Positions 1 to 8,483 of a DNA stretch of 64,000 nucleotides are shown here, in pieces; position 1 is the first letter of the stretch, and every line of letters begins with the position of its first letter. A program made the position numbers and the translations under genes. The stretch comes from Gemmatimonadota bacterium (GTDB lineage Bacteria; Gemmatimonadota; Gemmatimonadetes; Longimicrobiales; Gaopeijiaceae), in NCBI GenBank assembly GCA_022563405.1, contig JADFNK010000005.1, forward strand, positions 1 to 64,000, in the 5' to 3' direction. The notes beneath the pieces were generated by a model that saw only the letters and a list, made by a program, of their open reading frames with translations, did not search any database and had not been told where the DNA came from.

Positions 1-756
1 TCCCCCCGCGAGGGCAACGGCGATGCGGTGGCTCTCGACAGAACTAGGCCGATCGGAGGACACCGTGGGGACATAGAGAATGCCGGGTCTGGACGCTTCG
101 AATACTCTTTGCAACGTGGCCGTCACCTCGTCTAGGTCCACGATATGACGGGTCTCCTCGCCGATGTTCTCCATCTTCGCGTCGAGCAAGTCCGCGGCCA
201 AGCGGGCTCTTTCGGCCAGGCCGGAGTGGGGATCTCCGCCGCCCGCAAGGTTCACGATGGCGATCCTGTGACCCTGGGCCCGGTGTTTGGATAGGACCCC
301 TCCACACCCCATCTCCAGATCCCCTGGCCGAGCCCCCACTGCCACAACCGTAGGCGCGGCGTCGGTCTCCACCGGACCTGTGTATTCACGGATTCGGGCT
401 AGCACATCCTCCGGGTCGATCGGCTTCGTGAAGTGATGGTTGGCGCCCGCCCGGAAAGCTGCATCGATGAGCAACTCGTTCGACGAAGCGCTGACGAACA
501 TGATGGGGAGATCGGGATACTTCTCCCGGCCTGCTTGGATGACCTCGATGCCGTCCTTACCGGGAAGCATCAAGTCCACGATCGCACAAACCCATTCCCT
601 GGAGACGATCAGAGCCGCACCGATGTCACCGTCGATAGCCGTCGTCACCTCGAAATCACCGGCCTGCCCGATGACCGCCTTCATCAAATGGGCGTCCATG
701 GCGTCGTCTTCGACCAGAAGGATGGCGGGGCGATCTCCCGGGCTGTGCTCACTCAC
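1..756 (-). CDS. Response regulator receiver domain fused to PIG-L deacetylase-like domain (partial, runs off left edge)
   Basis: Own reverse translation from GTG at 756: VSEHSPGDRPAILLVEDDAMDAHLMKAV..CAIVDLMLPGKDGIEVIQ..IMFVSASSNELL..HHFTKPIDPED.. then TVVAVGARPGDLEMGCGGVLSKHRAQGHRIAIVNLAGGG..SVESHRIAVALAGG. Receiver D/D/S/K residues present; second half has the PIG-L N-terminal pattern. Not in supplied ORF list because it is truncated. Confidence 0.8.
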   Translation of the reverse strand, partial: MSEHSPGDRPAILLVEDDAMDAHLMKAVIGQAGDFEVTTAIDGDIGAALIVSREWVCAIVDLMLPGKDGIEVIQAGREKYPDLPIMFVSASSNELLIDAAFRAGANHHFTKPIDPEDVLARIREYTGPVETDAAPTVVAVGARPGDLEMGCGGVLSKHRAQGHRIAIVNLAGGGDPHSGLAERARLAADLLDAKMENIGEETRHIVDLDEVTATLQRVFEASRPGILYVPTVSSDRPSSVESHRIAVALAGG

Positions 757-881
757 GCGGTTCAGCGCTCCTCATGTTACCGTTTGCGTCTTAGCACAGA
801 ATTTCAGGTGTGCCGATGTAGATATCTGTGCGCTTAAGCTATGACTGATGATCCAGGCGGTTCGATGCCCGGAGTAGGACA

Positions 882-1097
882 CTATCGGGAGCGAAACTCT
901 CCCACGAATTGCACCGTGAAACCCAAGAGGAGCAGGGCCCAGCCCAGGAGTTTTGCCCAAAATGCAATCTTGGGGCGGGAGATTCCTCGACGCAGAATCA
1001 GGTAGCTGCTCTCCACACCAGCCCCAATGGTTGTCGCTGCAATGATCAGAGCGCCGAGGATGTCCAGAATTAGACCCCAAGCCGCCCACGTCAACAC
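882..1097 (-). CDS. Small hydrophobic (two-helix) membrane protein
   Basis: 71-aa ORF with two hydrophobic stretches (WGLILDILGALIIAATTIGAG, LLGWALLLLGFTVQFVG), GGAG upstream of GTG start. Confidence 0.4.
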   Translation of the reverse strand: MLTWAAWGLILDILGALIIAATTIGAGVESSYLILRRGISRPKIAFWAKLLGWALLLLGFTVQFVGEFRSR

Positions 1098-1322
1098 CCA
1101 GAAACTCCGGAATCGTCGGCAGGGTTCTCAAAGTTTCGCGTGGCCGGGGCATTGGCGCACGGCATTGAGGCCAACCACATGAGCGCGGTAGGAAAACATC
1201 ACTACATACCCTCCCTGGTGTCACCGCCAGGGGGGCATAGCGGCGGGTACGAAAAAGGAAACTCTCGGTCGGGATTTACACGCCGAGTGTCACTTGGTCA
1301 AGCTGCCTTGCCCGGTGGCCTT

Positions 1323-1587
1323 ATCAGGCCGGAGCTCGAAAATTGCGGCGAAGCCAACTCCCTTGTAGCACCCATACACCCCAAGGCACCTACGCCCTCA
1401 GGGAGACGACTTGTGGAGCCGGGTCCTTCCTAGTGGGCCGCGCCCTCGAGGGCCTGGAGAATCCAAGTGTCCTCACGCTCATCAGGAAGCAACTCGAAAG
1501 TCCCCGAGAGGCCACCTCCCTTCTAGTACCTCCAAGAGCCCCACATCCACACACCCCCCGAGGCCCCTACATCCTCACGGAGACGAT
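1323..1587. repeat. Diverged tandem direct repeat, offset about 158 bp (copies from 1323 and 1481)
   Basis: ATCAGGccggAgCTCGAAAaT vs ATCAGGaagcAaCTCGAAAgT; GCCaaCTCCCTTgTAGcACC (1353) vs GCCacCTCCCTTcTAGtACC (1511); AGGCaCCTACgcCCTCAgGGAGACGA vs AGGCcCCTACatCCTCAcGGAGACGA. Confidence 0.65.
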
Positions 1588-1654
1588 CCGCGGCGAAGCC
1601 GTGGAGCGAAGCGGCAGCGAGCGCCGGCGGAGTGAGGGTGTAGGGGCTTCGGGG
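1556..1654. repeat. Long inverted repeat (23-nt arms, 2 mismatches, 53-nt GC-rich loop)
   Basis: CCCCGAGGCCCCTACATCCTCAC (1556-1578) vs reverse complement of GTGAGGGTGTAGGGGCTTCGGGG (1632-1654). Confidence 0.7.
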
Positions 1655-1709
1655 CGCTCGGAAGCCTCGGGATGCAAGAGAAGCTTCGGAAAGCCAAATG
1701 GTTCGCTGT

Positions 1710-2630
1710 CTACGAGCGCGGATGCGACCGCCGGTACACCTGCCTCAGCCTCTCCTTGGACGTATGCGTATACACCTGCGTCGTAGACAGCGACACGTGC
1801 CCCAGGAGCTCCTTGACCGCCATGAGGTCAGCCCCCGCGTCGAGGAGGTGCGTGGCGAAGCTGTGACGCAAAGAGTGCGCGCTCAGTCCGACACCCGGGG
1901 CCGCATCGTCCAGAAAACGTCGGACGACGGTCTGGATGGACCGTCTCGAGAGCCTTTTCCCCACCGGATTGAGGAGCAGGGCCTCACGGTCCGGCATCGT
2001 AGATGCCGCCTGTACTTCGAGGCGGCGAGGTAGGTACCGGCCGACGGCCCTTCTTGCCGACCCGGTGACGGGTACGAGTCGCTCCTTGCTTCCTTTGCCC
2101 AGCACCTTGGCGTGTCCTCGTCGAAGATCGAGGTCCGAAAGGTCGAGACCGTGAAGTTCCGACAGCCGGAGGCCACTCCCGTACAAGAACTCGAGGATGA
2201 CCAGGTTCCTCGTCCCTCGAAAGGTATTCTCCGCCGCACGGGCCTCGGCCCTCGAGAAGACTCCTTCGATATTTGCCGCGGTCGCGTGCCCCGGAAGACG
2301 CTTCTCCACCCTGGGCGACCTCAGCGTCCTCGCCGGATCACTCGCCACTCGGTCCTCGAGATGAAGGAACCGGTAAAACGTACGTACGGCCGACAGCTTC
2401 CGGGCGACGGTACGGCGGGTCAGTCCTTTCCTGTCACACCACCCCATGAAGGCGCGGAAATCGGTTCGCCCCACGGTCCCCCATGCCCATTGGTCCGCCC
2501 CGTAGTGATCGTCGAGAAAGACCCCCAGATCCTCGAGATCCTTCCGATAGGATACGACGGTCCGAGGCGACAGCCGTCGCTCCGACTCGAGATGCTCGAG
2601 AAAGCGGGAGACGTCGGCGTCCACGTCCAC
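1710..2630 (-). CDS. xerC: Tyrosine recombinase XerC-like
   Basis: Conserved R..HxLRHSFATHLLDAGADLMAVKELLGHVSLSTTQVYTH catalytic region. The long ORF upstream extension (to 3161) overlaps trmFO; GTG at 2630 is the likely start. Confidence 0.88.
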   Translation of the reverse strand: MDVDADVSRFLEHLESERRLSPRTVVSYRKDLEDLGVFLDDHYGADQWAWGTVGRTDFRAFMGWCDRKGLTRRTVARKLSAVRTFYRFLHLEDRVASDPARTLRSPRVEKRLPGHATAANIEGVFSRAEARAAENTFRGTRNLVILEFLYGSGLRLSELHGLDLSDLDLRRGHAKVLGKGSKERLVPVTGSARRAVGRYLPRRLEVQAASTMPDREALLLNPVGKRLSRRSIQTVVRRFLDDAAPGVGLSAHSLRHSFATHLLDAGADLMAVKELLGHVSLSTTQVYTHTSKERLRQVYRRSHPRS

Positions 2631-2635
2631 TACGT

Positions 2636-3976
2636 CTACGTCCGGCCCACCAGGCCGCCCGCTGGACTCTGGATCCCACTCGCCTCCATCCAGGCCCTGA
2701 AGTCCGTCTCGGCGCGCTCGGCCAGCATCTCCCTCTTCTGGGCCTTGTTCTTCACACGCTGCTTGAGCGGGTCGACGAGTCCCCAGTTCGAGTTCATGGG
2801 TTGGAAGCGGTCGGGGGCGCTCTCCCGGAGGTACCGGAACAGCCCACCGAGCATCGTGGTGGGTGGAGGCACGACCGGGGGCTCTCCTCGTAGGACCCGA
2901 CCTAGGTTGATGCCCGCCAGAATGCCACTGGCCGCCGACTCGGTGTACCCTTCCACCCCCGTGAGCTGGCCGGCGAAAATCAGGTCTGGCCGTTCTTTGA
3001 GCGATCCGTGAGGTGTCAAACAGGCGGGGAAGTTCAGATAGGCGTTGCGATGGATGGAGCCCCACCGAAGGAACTCGCAGCGCTCGAGGCCGGGAATCAA
3101 CTGGAAGACACTTTTCTGCGCTCCGGTACGCAGCCGTGTTTGGAAGCCCACGAGATTCCACATCTGCCCGGCGCGATCCTCTCGCCTGAGCTGCACGACG
3201 GCGTAGGGCCGCGCTCCGCTCCTTGGGTCGGTCAGCCCGATCGGTTTCATGGGGCCGAAGCGCGGCGTGTCCTCCCCTCGTGAGGCCATGACCTCGATCG
3301 GAAGGCAGCCCTCGAAATAGGGTACGGCGTCCCAGTCGGGCCCCTCGTACACGTCCCCCGCCAGGAGTGCTTCAATGAATACGAGGTATTCCGTCTTGTC
3401 CATCGGGCAGTTGAGGTAGTCGCTGTCTTCTTCGAAGCGGCCGGCCTCAAAGACGATGCTCTCATCCAGAGAATCACGGTGTACGATCGGTGCGATGGCG
3501 TCGTAGAACGCGAGCCCCTCGTCGCCCAGAGCACGTTGGATGGCCGAACTCAGCGCGTCAGACGTCAGCGGCCCCGTGGCCACGATCGCCGGACCCTCGG
3601 GAAGCTCTCCGCCCTCTTCCCGGACGACCTCGATCCCCGGATGAGAATCGACGGCATGGGTCATCGCCTCTGAAAAAAGCTGCCGGTCGACCGCCAACGC
3701 CGAACCGGCGGGCACGGACGTCGCATCAGCGCAGTCCAGAAGAACGGAGCCAAGGGCCCGCATTTCCCTCTTGAGCTGGCCGTGTGCGTTCGTCGGATGC
3801 ACGCTCTTGAAGGAGTTCGTGCAGACCAACTCGCCCAGGTTTTCACTCTGGTGAGCCTCGGTTCCACGCACCGGGCGCATTTCGACCAGGGTGACGTCGT
3901 GCCCGGCGTTCGCCAGTTGCAGCGCGGCCTCACATCCGGCGAGGCCACCCCCGACCACCATAACACGATCGCTCAT
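2636..3976 (-). CDS. trmFO: Methylenetetrahydrofolate--tRNA-(uracil-5-)-methyltransferase TrmFO
   Basis: VMVVGGGLAGCEAALQLANAGHDVTLVEMRP FAD site, CTNSFKS, GQLTGVEGYTESAASGILAGINL. Confidence 0.96.
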   Translation of the reverse strand: MSDRVMVVGGGLAGCEAALQLANAGHDVTLVEMRPVRGTEAHQSENLGELVCTNSFKSVHPTNAHGQLKREMRALGSVLLDCADATSVPAGSALAVDRQLFSEAMTHAVDSHPGIEVVREEGGELPEGPAIVATGPLTSDALSSAIQRALGDEGLAFYDAIAPIVHRDSLDESIVFEAGRFEEDSDYLNCPMDKTEYLVFIEALLAGDVYEGPDWDAVPYFEGCLPIEVMASRGEDTPRFGPMKPIGLTDPRSGARPYAVVQLRREDRAGQMWNLVGFQTRLRTGAQKSVFQLIPGLERCEFLRWGSIHRNAYLNFPACLTPHGSLKERPDLIFAGQLTGVEGYTESAASGILAGINLGRVLRGEPPVVPPPTTMLGGLFRYLRESAPDRFQPMNSNWGLVDPLKQRVKNKAQKREMLAERAETDFRAWMEASGIQSPAGGLVGRT

Positions 3977-4031
3977 CGGCTCATCCGTTCCGCGGTCCCC
4001 GGAGGTGGCGTCCCGTCGTGCACTGCTGCCT

Positions 4032-6497
4032 CTATTTCTTTGCCTTACTCTTGCGCCTCGACTTCTTTCTCTTCGCCGCGTCGACGAGCATCGGCACCGC
4101 CTCTTCCATGGTGAGTTCGTCTGGCTCCATGCCTTTGGGCAGACTCGCGTTCGCCGTGCCGTCGGTCACATAAGGGCCATATCGGCCGGAGAGAATCTGT
4201 ATGTCATCCCCCGTTTTCGGGTGGGCTCCGAGCTCCTTCAGGACCGTTCGCCCACCCTTCTTCTGGTTGAGGAGCGCGACGGCTTCGTCGACGGAGACCG
4301 TGAACATTTGATCTTCGTTCGCCAAGCTCGCGAACTTCTTACCTCGCCGCACAAAGGGGCCGTAGCGGCCCAACCCGGCCACGACTTCCTCACCGGTCTC
4401 CGTATCGGTACCCACCGTTCGTGGCAGCGAGAGCAGGCGTAACGCATGAGCGAGTTCCACGGTCTCTGGCTCCGTGCCCTTGGGCAGACTGGCCCTCTTG
4501 GGCTTTGCACCGTCCTCTACCTCACCGAGCTGAACGTAGGGCCCGTAAGGCCCGACCCTCGCGTACACCGTGAGGCCTGTGACCTCGTCGACTCCGACCA
4601 CGTGGTCCTCGGATGTACCGTCGATCGGGCGGGTCCCCTTACAGTCCGGGTAGGCCGAGCAGCCCAGGAATCGGCCGAAGCGATTCCACCGAACCTGCAT
4701 CGGCTCGCCACACACGTCGCACGTCTCCCCCTCGGCGGCCAGGATTTCCTTGATGATTTCTTCGGACCGTGCCTCGCCCCGTTGGAGTTGGTCCAGAAAA
4801 GGTGGATAGAACTCAGCGAGGAGCGTCCGCCATTCGATTTCGCCCTCCTCCACGCGATCCAGCTCACTCTCCATCCGACTCGTGAACTCTACGTCGAAGA
4901 TGTCGGGAAATACCCGGACGAGCAGCTTCGACACCGTGTCGCCGAGCGGAGTCGGATGAAACCGCCGGTCCTCATAATCGACGTAGCCACGGTCCTGAAT
5001 CGTCGAGATGATCTGGGCGTAGGTGGATGGCCGGCCGATTCCCAGGGCCTCGAGCTCCTTCACGAGAGAGGCCTCACTGAAGCGCGGAGGCGGCTGCGTG
5101 AAGTGCTGGGCCGGGTCGATGCCCTTCACAAGCGCAGAGTCGCCCACATCCATGTCCGGAAGCGCTGGGACGTCACCGAGAGGACGGTGATCACCCGCCT
5201 CGGTCGCCTCTACGTAGAGTCGGGTGAAACCCTGGAACTTCAGGATGGACCCCGTGGAACGGAACCGATACCCGGACCGATCCGGTCCATCTTCGCTCGT
5301 CAGATCGAACTCGATCGTGGTCGTGTCATACAGGGCCGGCGCCATCTGGCCGGCAACGAAGCGAAGCCAAATGAGCTCATAGAGCCGCGCCGTGTCGTCC
5401 TCGAGGAACTGGCGCGCGTCATCGGGATGGAGCGTCGGGTCGGTCGGCCGTATCGCCTCGTGGGCATCTTGTGCCGCCTTCTGTTGCTTGCCACCCCAGA
5501 GCCGGGGTGACGGAGAGACGTAGTCCTCACCGAACTCCCCCTTGATCCATTTTCGGGCGGCCTCTACCGCAACGGGAGCGACCCGGGTGGAGTCGGTTCG
5601 CATATACGTGATGAGCCCGACCGCGCCACGCCTGCCGATTTCGATCCCTTCATACAGTCTTTGCGCCGTGGACATCGTTCGCCGGGCCGAGAAACGGAGC
5701 CGTTTGGACGCTGCCTGCTGAAGCGTAGAGGTCGTAAAGGGCGCCACCGGATTCTTTCTTCGCTCGCGGCGCTTCACCTCCGCGGCTATGAAGGCGACGT
5801 CCTGAACCGTCGCCACGACGGCCCGGGCCTGTTCCTCATTGTCCAGCGCGAACGCCTTGCCGTCGATCTTGTGGAGCCGCGCTTCGAACGCCTGTTCCTC
5901 CTTTTCCAGCCGGGCCGTAATGGACCAGTACTCGACCGGCTGGAAGGCCACGATCTCGTCCTCCCGCTCACAGATCAGTCCGAGCGCCACCGTCTGAACC
6001 CGGCCAGCCGAAAGTCCGGGCCTGATCGGCTTCCACAGGAACGGACTCACTTGATATCCCACCAACCGATCCAGAATTCTACGTGCCTGCTGTGCTTCGA
6101 CCTTGTTCAGATCCAAGGCCTCCGGGGACTTGAGAGCTCTTTCCACGGCACCTTTGGTGATTTCGCGAAAGGTCACCCGTTCGAAGCGGCTGCGGTCGTC
6201 TTCGAAACCGAGGTGGTAAGCGACATGATACGCGATCGCTTCGCCCTCCCGATCCGGGTCGGTGGCGAGGATGACACTTTCGGCGTTCTTCGACTTGCTC
6301 TTGAGCTCCTTGAGGATCTTCCCCTTCCCACGGATCGTCTCGTACTTGGGCTCGAAACCGTTCTCGACGTCGACCCCGAGTTCCTTCTTGGGCAGATCCC
6401 GCACGTGCCCGATGGAAGCGGCCACTTCGTACTCAGAGCCCAGATAGCGCCTGAGCGTCCTGGCTTTGGCCGGGGATTCGACAATAACCAGCTTCAT
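4032..6497 (-). CDS. topA: DNA topoisomerase I
   Basis: MKLVIVESPAKARTL, SAGRVQTVALGLICERE, GLITYMRTDSTR, C4 zinc finger CDVCGEPM..CSAYPDC, Lys-rich tail. Confidence 0.97.
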   Translation of the reverse strand: MKLVIVESPAKARTLRRYLGSEYEVAASIGHVRDLPKKELGVDVENGFEPKYETIRGKGKILKELKSKSKNAESVILATDPDREGEAIAYHVAYHLGFEDDRSRFERVTFREITKGAVERALKSPEALDLNKVEAQQARRILDRLVGYQVSPFLWKPIRPGLSAGRVQTVALGLICEREDEIVAFQPVEYWSITARLEKEEQAFEARLHKIDGKAFALDNEEQARAVVATVQDVAFIAAEVKRRERRKNPVAPFTTSTLQQAASKRLRFSARRTMSTAQRLYEGIEIGRRGAVGLITYMRTDSTRVAPVAVEAARKWIKGEFGEDYVSPSPRLWGGKQQKAAQDAHEAIRPTDPTLHPDDARQFLEDDTARLYELIWLRFVAGQMAPALYDTTTIEFDLTSEDGPDRSGYRFRSTGSILKFQGFTRLYVEATEAGDHRPLGDVPALPDMDVGDSALVKGIDPAQHFTQPPPRFSEASLVKELEALGIGRPSTYAQIISTIQDRGYVDYEDRRFHPTPLGDTVSKLLVRVFPDIFDVEFTSRMESELDRVEEGEIEWRTLLAEFYPPFLDQLQRGEARSEEIIKEILAAEGETCDVCGEPMQVRWNRFGRFLGCSAYPDCKGTRPIDGTSEDHVVGVDEVTGLTVYARVGPYGPYVQLGEVEDGAKPKRASLPKGTEPETVELAHALRLLSLPRTVGTDTETGEEVVAGLGRYGPFVRRGKKFASLANEDQMFTVSVDEAVALLNQKKGGRTVLKELGAHPKTGDDIQILSGRYGPYVTDGTANASLPKGMEPDELTMEEAVPMLVDAAKRKKSRRKSKAKK

Positions 6498-6582
6498 GTT
6501 TTTCCTTCTCGTGTCATCGGTTGGGCTCTTCCTTCGGTTGGGCTAGTCATCGGTTCGTCCAATTCTTCGGCCTACCATTTCT

Positions 6583-7137
6583 CTATTTCTTCGCCTTCGG
6601 GTCAGGCTCACGCTCCATCAGCTTCAGGATCTCATCTGCCAACTCCGGCGGACCGTACTGCTCTGAGTCCAGGCTATACCGAGCACGACTGTACGCGGTC
6701 TCTCGGCCAAGCAACAGCATCGCGGCCTGCTCCGTCACGCCCTCCCCATCGAGGAGAGGGCGGGTGGGCCCCTGCTCCGACGCCCTGCGCACGGCGACCG
6801 CCAGCGACACCTTGAGCCAGATACTCATGGTATTTTCCGTTACCATCTTCCAGGCTCCGGGCTGGGCCGGCCAGCCACCTCCCGAAGCCACCACCGTATT
6901 GCTCCGCGCCAACAGGTCCTCGGCGACGCCGGACTCGAGACGGCGAAACTCCGCCTCGCCGTCCTCTGAGAAAATCCGAGAGACGCTTTTTCCTGCGCGT
7001 GCAGCGATCACAGTGTCGAAGTCTCGAAAGTCCCAGCCCAATCGTGATGCCAACTCCTTGCCGGTGCTGGATTTTCCACTGGCCATGAAACCGACCAACA
7101 AAACTCTTTCGGGCATATCATCGTTCACCATATCCAC
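6583..7137 (-). CDS. aroK: Shikimate kinase
   Basis: LLVGFMASGKSSTGKELASRLGWDFRDFDTVI P-loop and DXD; adjacent to aroC. Confidence 0.88.
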   Translation of the reverse strand: MDMVNDDMPERVLLVGFMASGKSSTGKELASRLGWDFRDFDTVIAARAGKSVSRIFSEDGEAEFRRLESGVAEDLLARSNTVVASGGGWPAQPGAWKMVTENTMSIWLKVSLAVAVRRASEQGPTRPLLDGEGVTEQAAMLLLGRETAYSRARYSLDSEQYGPPELADEILKLMEREPDPKAKK

Positions 7138-8326
7138 GCTCGCCGAGGTACGCGATGTACGACTCGAAGTTCCGTCGCACCTCGCTCATGGCGTCCCCAC
7201 CAAACTTCTCGAGAAACGCGTCCGCCACCACGAGAGCCACCATGGCCTCGCCTACCACGGCCGCCGCGGGCACCGCGCATACGTCGCTGCGCTCTACGGC
7301 CGCATCCGCGGCCGATCCATCACGCATGTCGACGCTGGGCAGGCGCTTCCTCAGCGTCGAGATCGGCTTCATCGCCGCCCGCACGACCAGCGGCTCACCG
7401 GTGGTCATGCCCCCTTCGAGCCCGCCCGCCCGGTTGGATGACCGCCCGATGCCACCCGCTCTTCCGGCCGATTCATCGGTCACGATCGGGTCGTGAACCT
7501 CAGATCCGGGACGGCGCGCGCCCTCGAAGCCCACGCCGATCTCCACTCCCTTGATCGCCTGGATCGACATCATGGCGCCCGCCAGGCGACCATCCAGCCT
7601 GGTGTCATAGGAGACGTAGCTGCCGAGGCCGGCAGGGAGGCCGCGGACGACCACTTCGAAGATGCCGCCCAGCGTATCACCCTCCTCCTTGGCCTGGTCG
7701 ATCGCCGTGATCATGAGCGAGGCTGCCTCGTCGTCCAAAGTACGAAGTGGTGAAGCGTCGACCGCGCTGTTCAGATCCTCGGGCAGCTCATCAGGCACCC
7801 GTGCCTCGACGGCCCCGATGGAGGTCACGTGACTCCCGATGCCAATCCCGAAATCGGCGAGCAATTTCTTACACACCGCGCCGCAGGCGACGCGGGCAGC
7901 CGTCTCACGGGCGCTGGCCCGCTCGAGGATATCCCGCGTGTCGCGCCGGTCGTACTTCAACAGCCCCACGAGGTCTGCGTGGCCAGGCCGCGGTAGGTAG
8001 AGCGATCTCAATGCCTTGGGGTTGCCGTCCGGATCGGGAGGCAGAGGTGACATCGCCTCCAGCCAGTTTTCGGAATCCCGGTTCCAGATGATCAGCGCAA
8101 GGGGTGATCCAAGCGTCTCTCCCAAGCGCACGCCCGAGATAACCTCGGCGCAGTCGGATTCGATCTGCATGCGCCGGCCACGCCCGTATCCACCCTGACG
8201 GCGTTTGAGATCGGGATCCACGTCGCGGACCATCTCGAGCGAGAGTCCGGCCGGTAGGCCCTCCAGCAACGCCACGAGACCTCGCCCGTGGGACTCCCCC
8301 GCAGTTCGGAACAACAGTCGCTTCAT
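7118..8326 (-). CDS. aroC: Chorismate synthase
   Basis: LLFRTAGESHGRGLVALLEGLPAG, RPGHADLVGLLKYDRRDTRDILERASARETAARVA. Confidence 0.97.
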   Translation of the reverse strand: MKRLLFRTAGESHGRGLVALLEGLPAGLSLEMVRDVDPDLKRRQGGYGRGRRMQIESDCAEVISGVRLGETLGSPLALIIWNRDSENWLEAMSPLPPDPDGNPKALRSLYLPRPGHADLVGLLKYDRRDTRDILERASARETAARVACGAVCKKLLADFGIGIGSHVTSIGAVEARVPDELPEDLNSAVDASPLRTLDDEAASLMITAIDQAKEEGDTLGGIFEVVVRGLPAGLGSYVSYDTRLDGRLAGAMMSIQAIKGVEIGVGFEGARRPGSEVHDPIVTDESAGRAGGIGRSSNRAGGLEGGMTTGEPLVVRAAMKPISTLRKRLPSVDMRDGSAADAAVERSDVCAVPAAAVVGEAMVALVVADAFLEKFGGDAMSEVRRNFESYIAYLGERGYGER

Positions 8327-8390
8327 CGAGCGTTTCTCAATCTCCAGGATGGATCATCGTGCGTAGAACGGCCCGCAACCATAAAAGGGA

Positions 8391-8418
8391 ACCCCGGTGG
8401 GCGTCTACCCACCGGGGT
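8391..8418 (-). terminator. Intrinsic terminator-like hairpin downstream of the 8484-11249 gene
   Basis: ACCCCGGTGGG/CCCACCGGGGT perfect 11-bp stem with 6-nt loop, followed on the minus strand by TTCCCTTTTAT. Confidence 0.65.
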
Positions 8419-8450
8419 CCATCCCCTTCACAACAAGCGGGGGCCAGCTA

Positions 8451-8474
8451 GAAGGCTGTCCGAAAACAGCCTTC
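8451..8474. repeat. Hairpin GAAGGCTGT-CCGAAA-ACAGCCTTC just after the stop of the lipoprotein gene
   Basis: Perfect 9-bp inverted repeat; member of the recurrent AAGGCT motif family. Confidence 0.6.
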
Positions 8475-8483
8475 AGGTCAGAG

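Noticed and set aside
1140-1866. ORFs 1140-1433, 1343-1786, 1411-1635, 1672-1866
   Set aside because: Low-complexity translations over the repeat tract, mutually overlapping, no domain pattern.
2631-3161. N-terminal extension of the 483-aa xerC ORF
   Set aside because: Overlaps conserved trmFO coding in another frame; a GTG at 2630 gives a normal-length recombinase.
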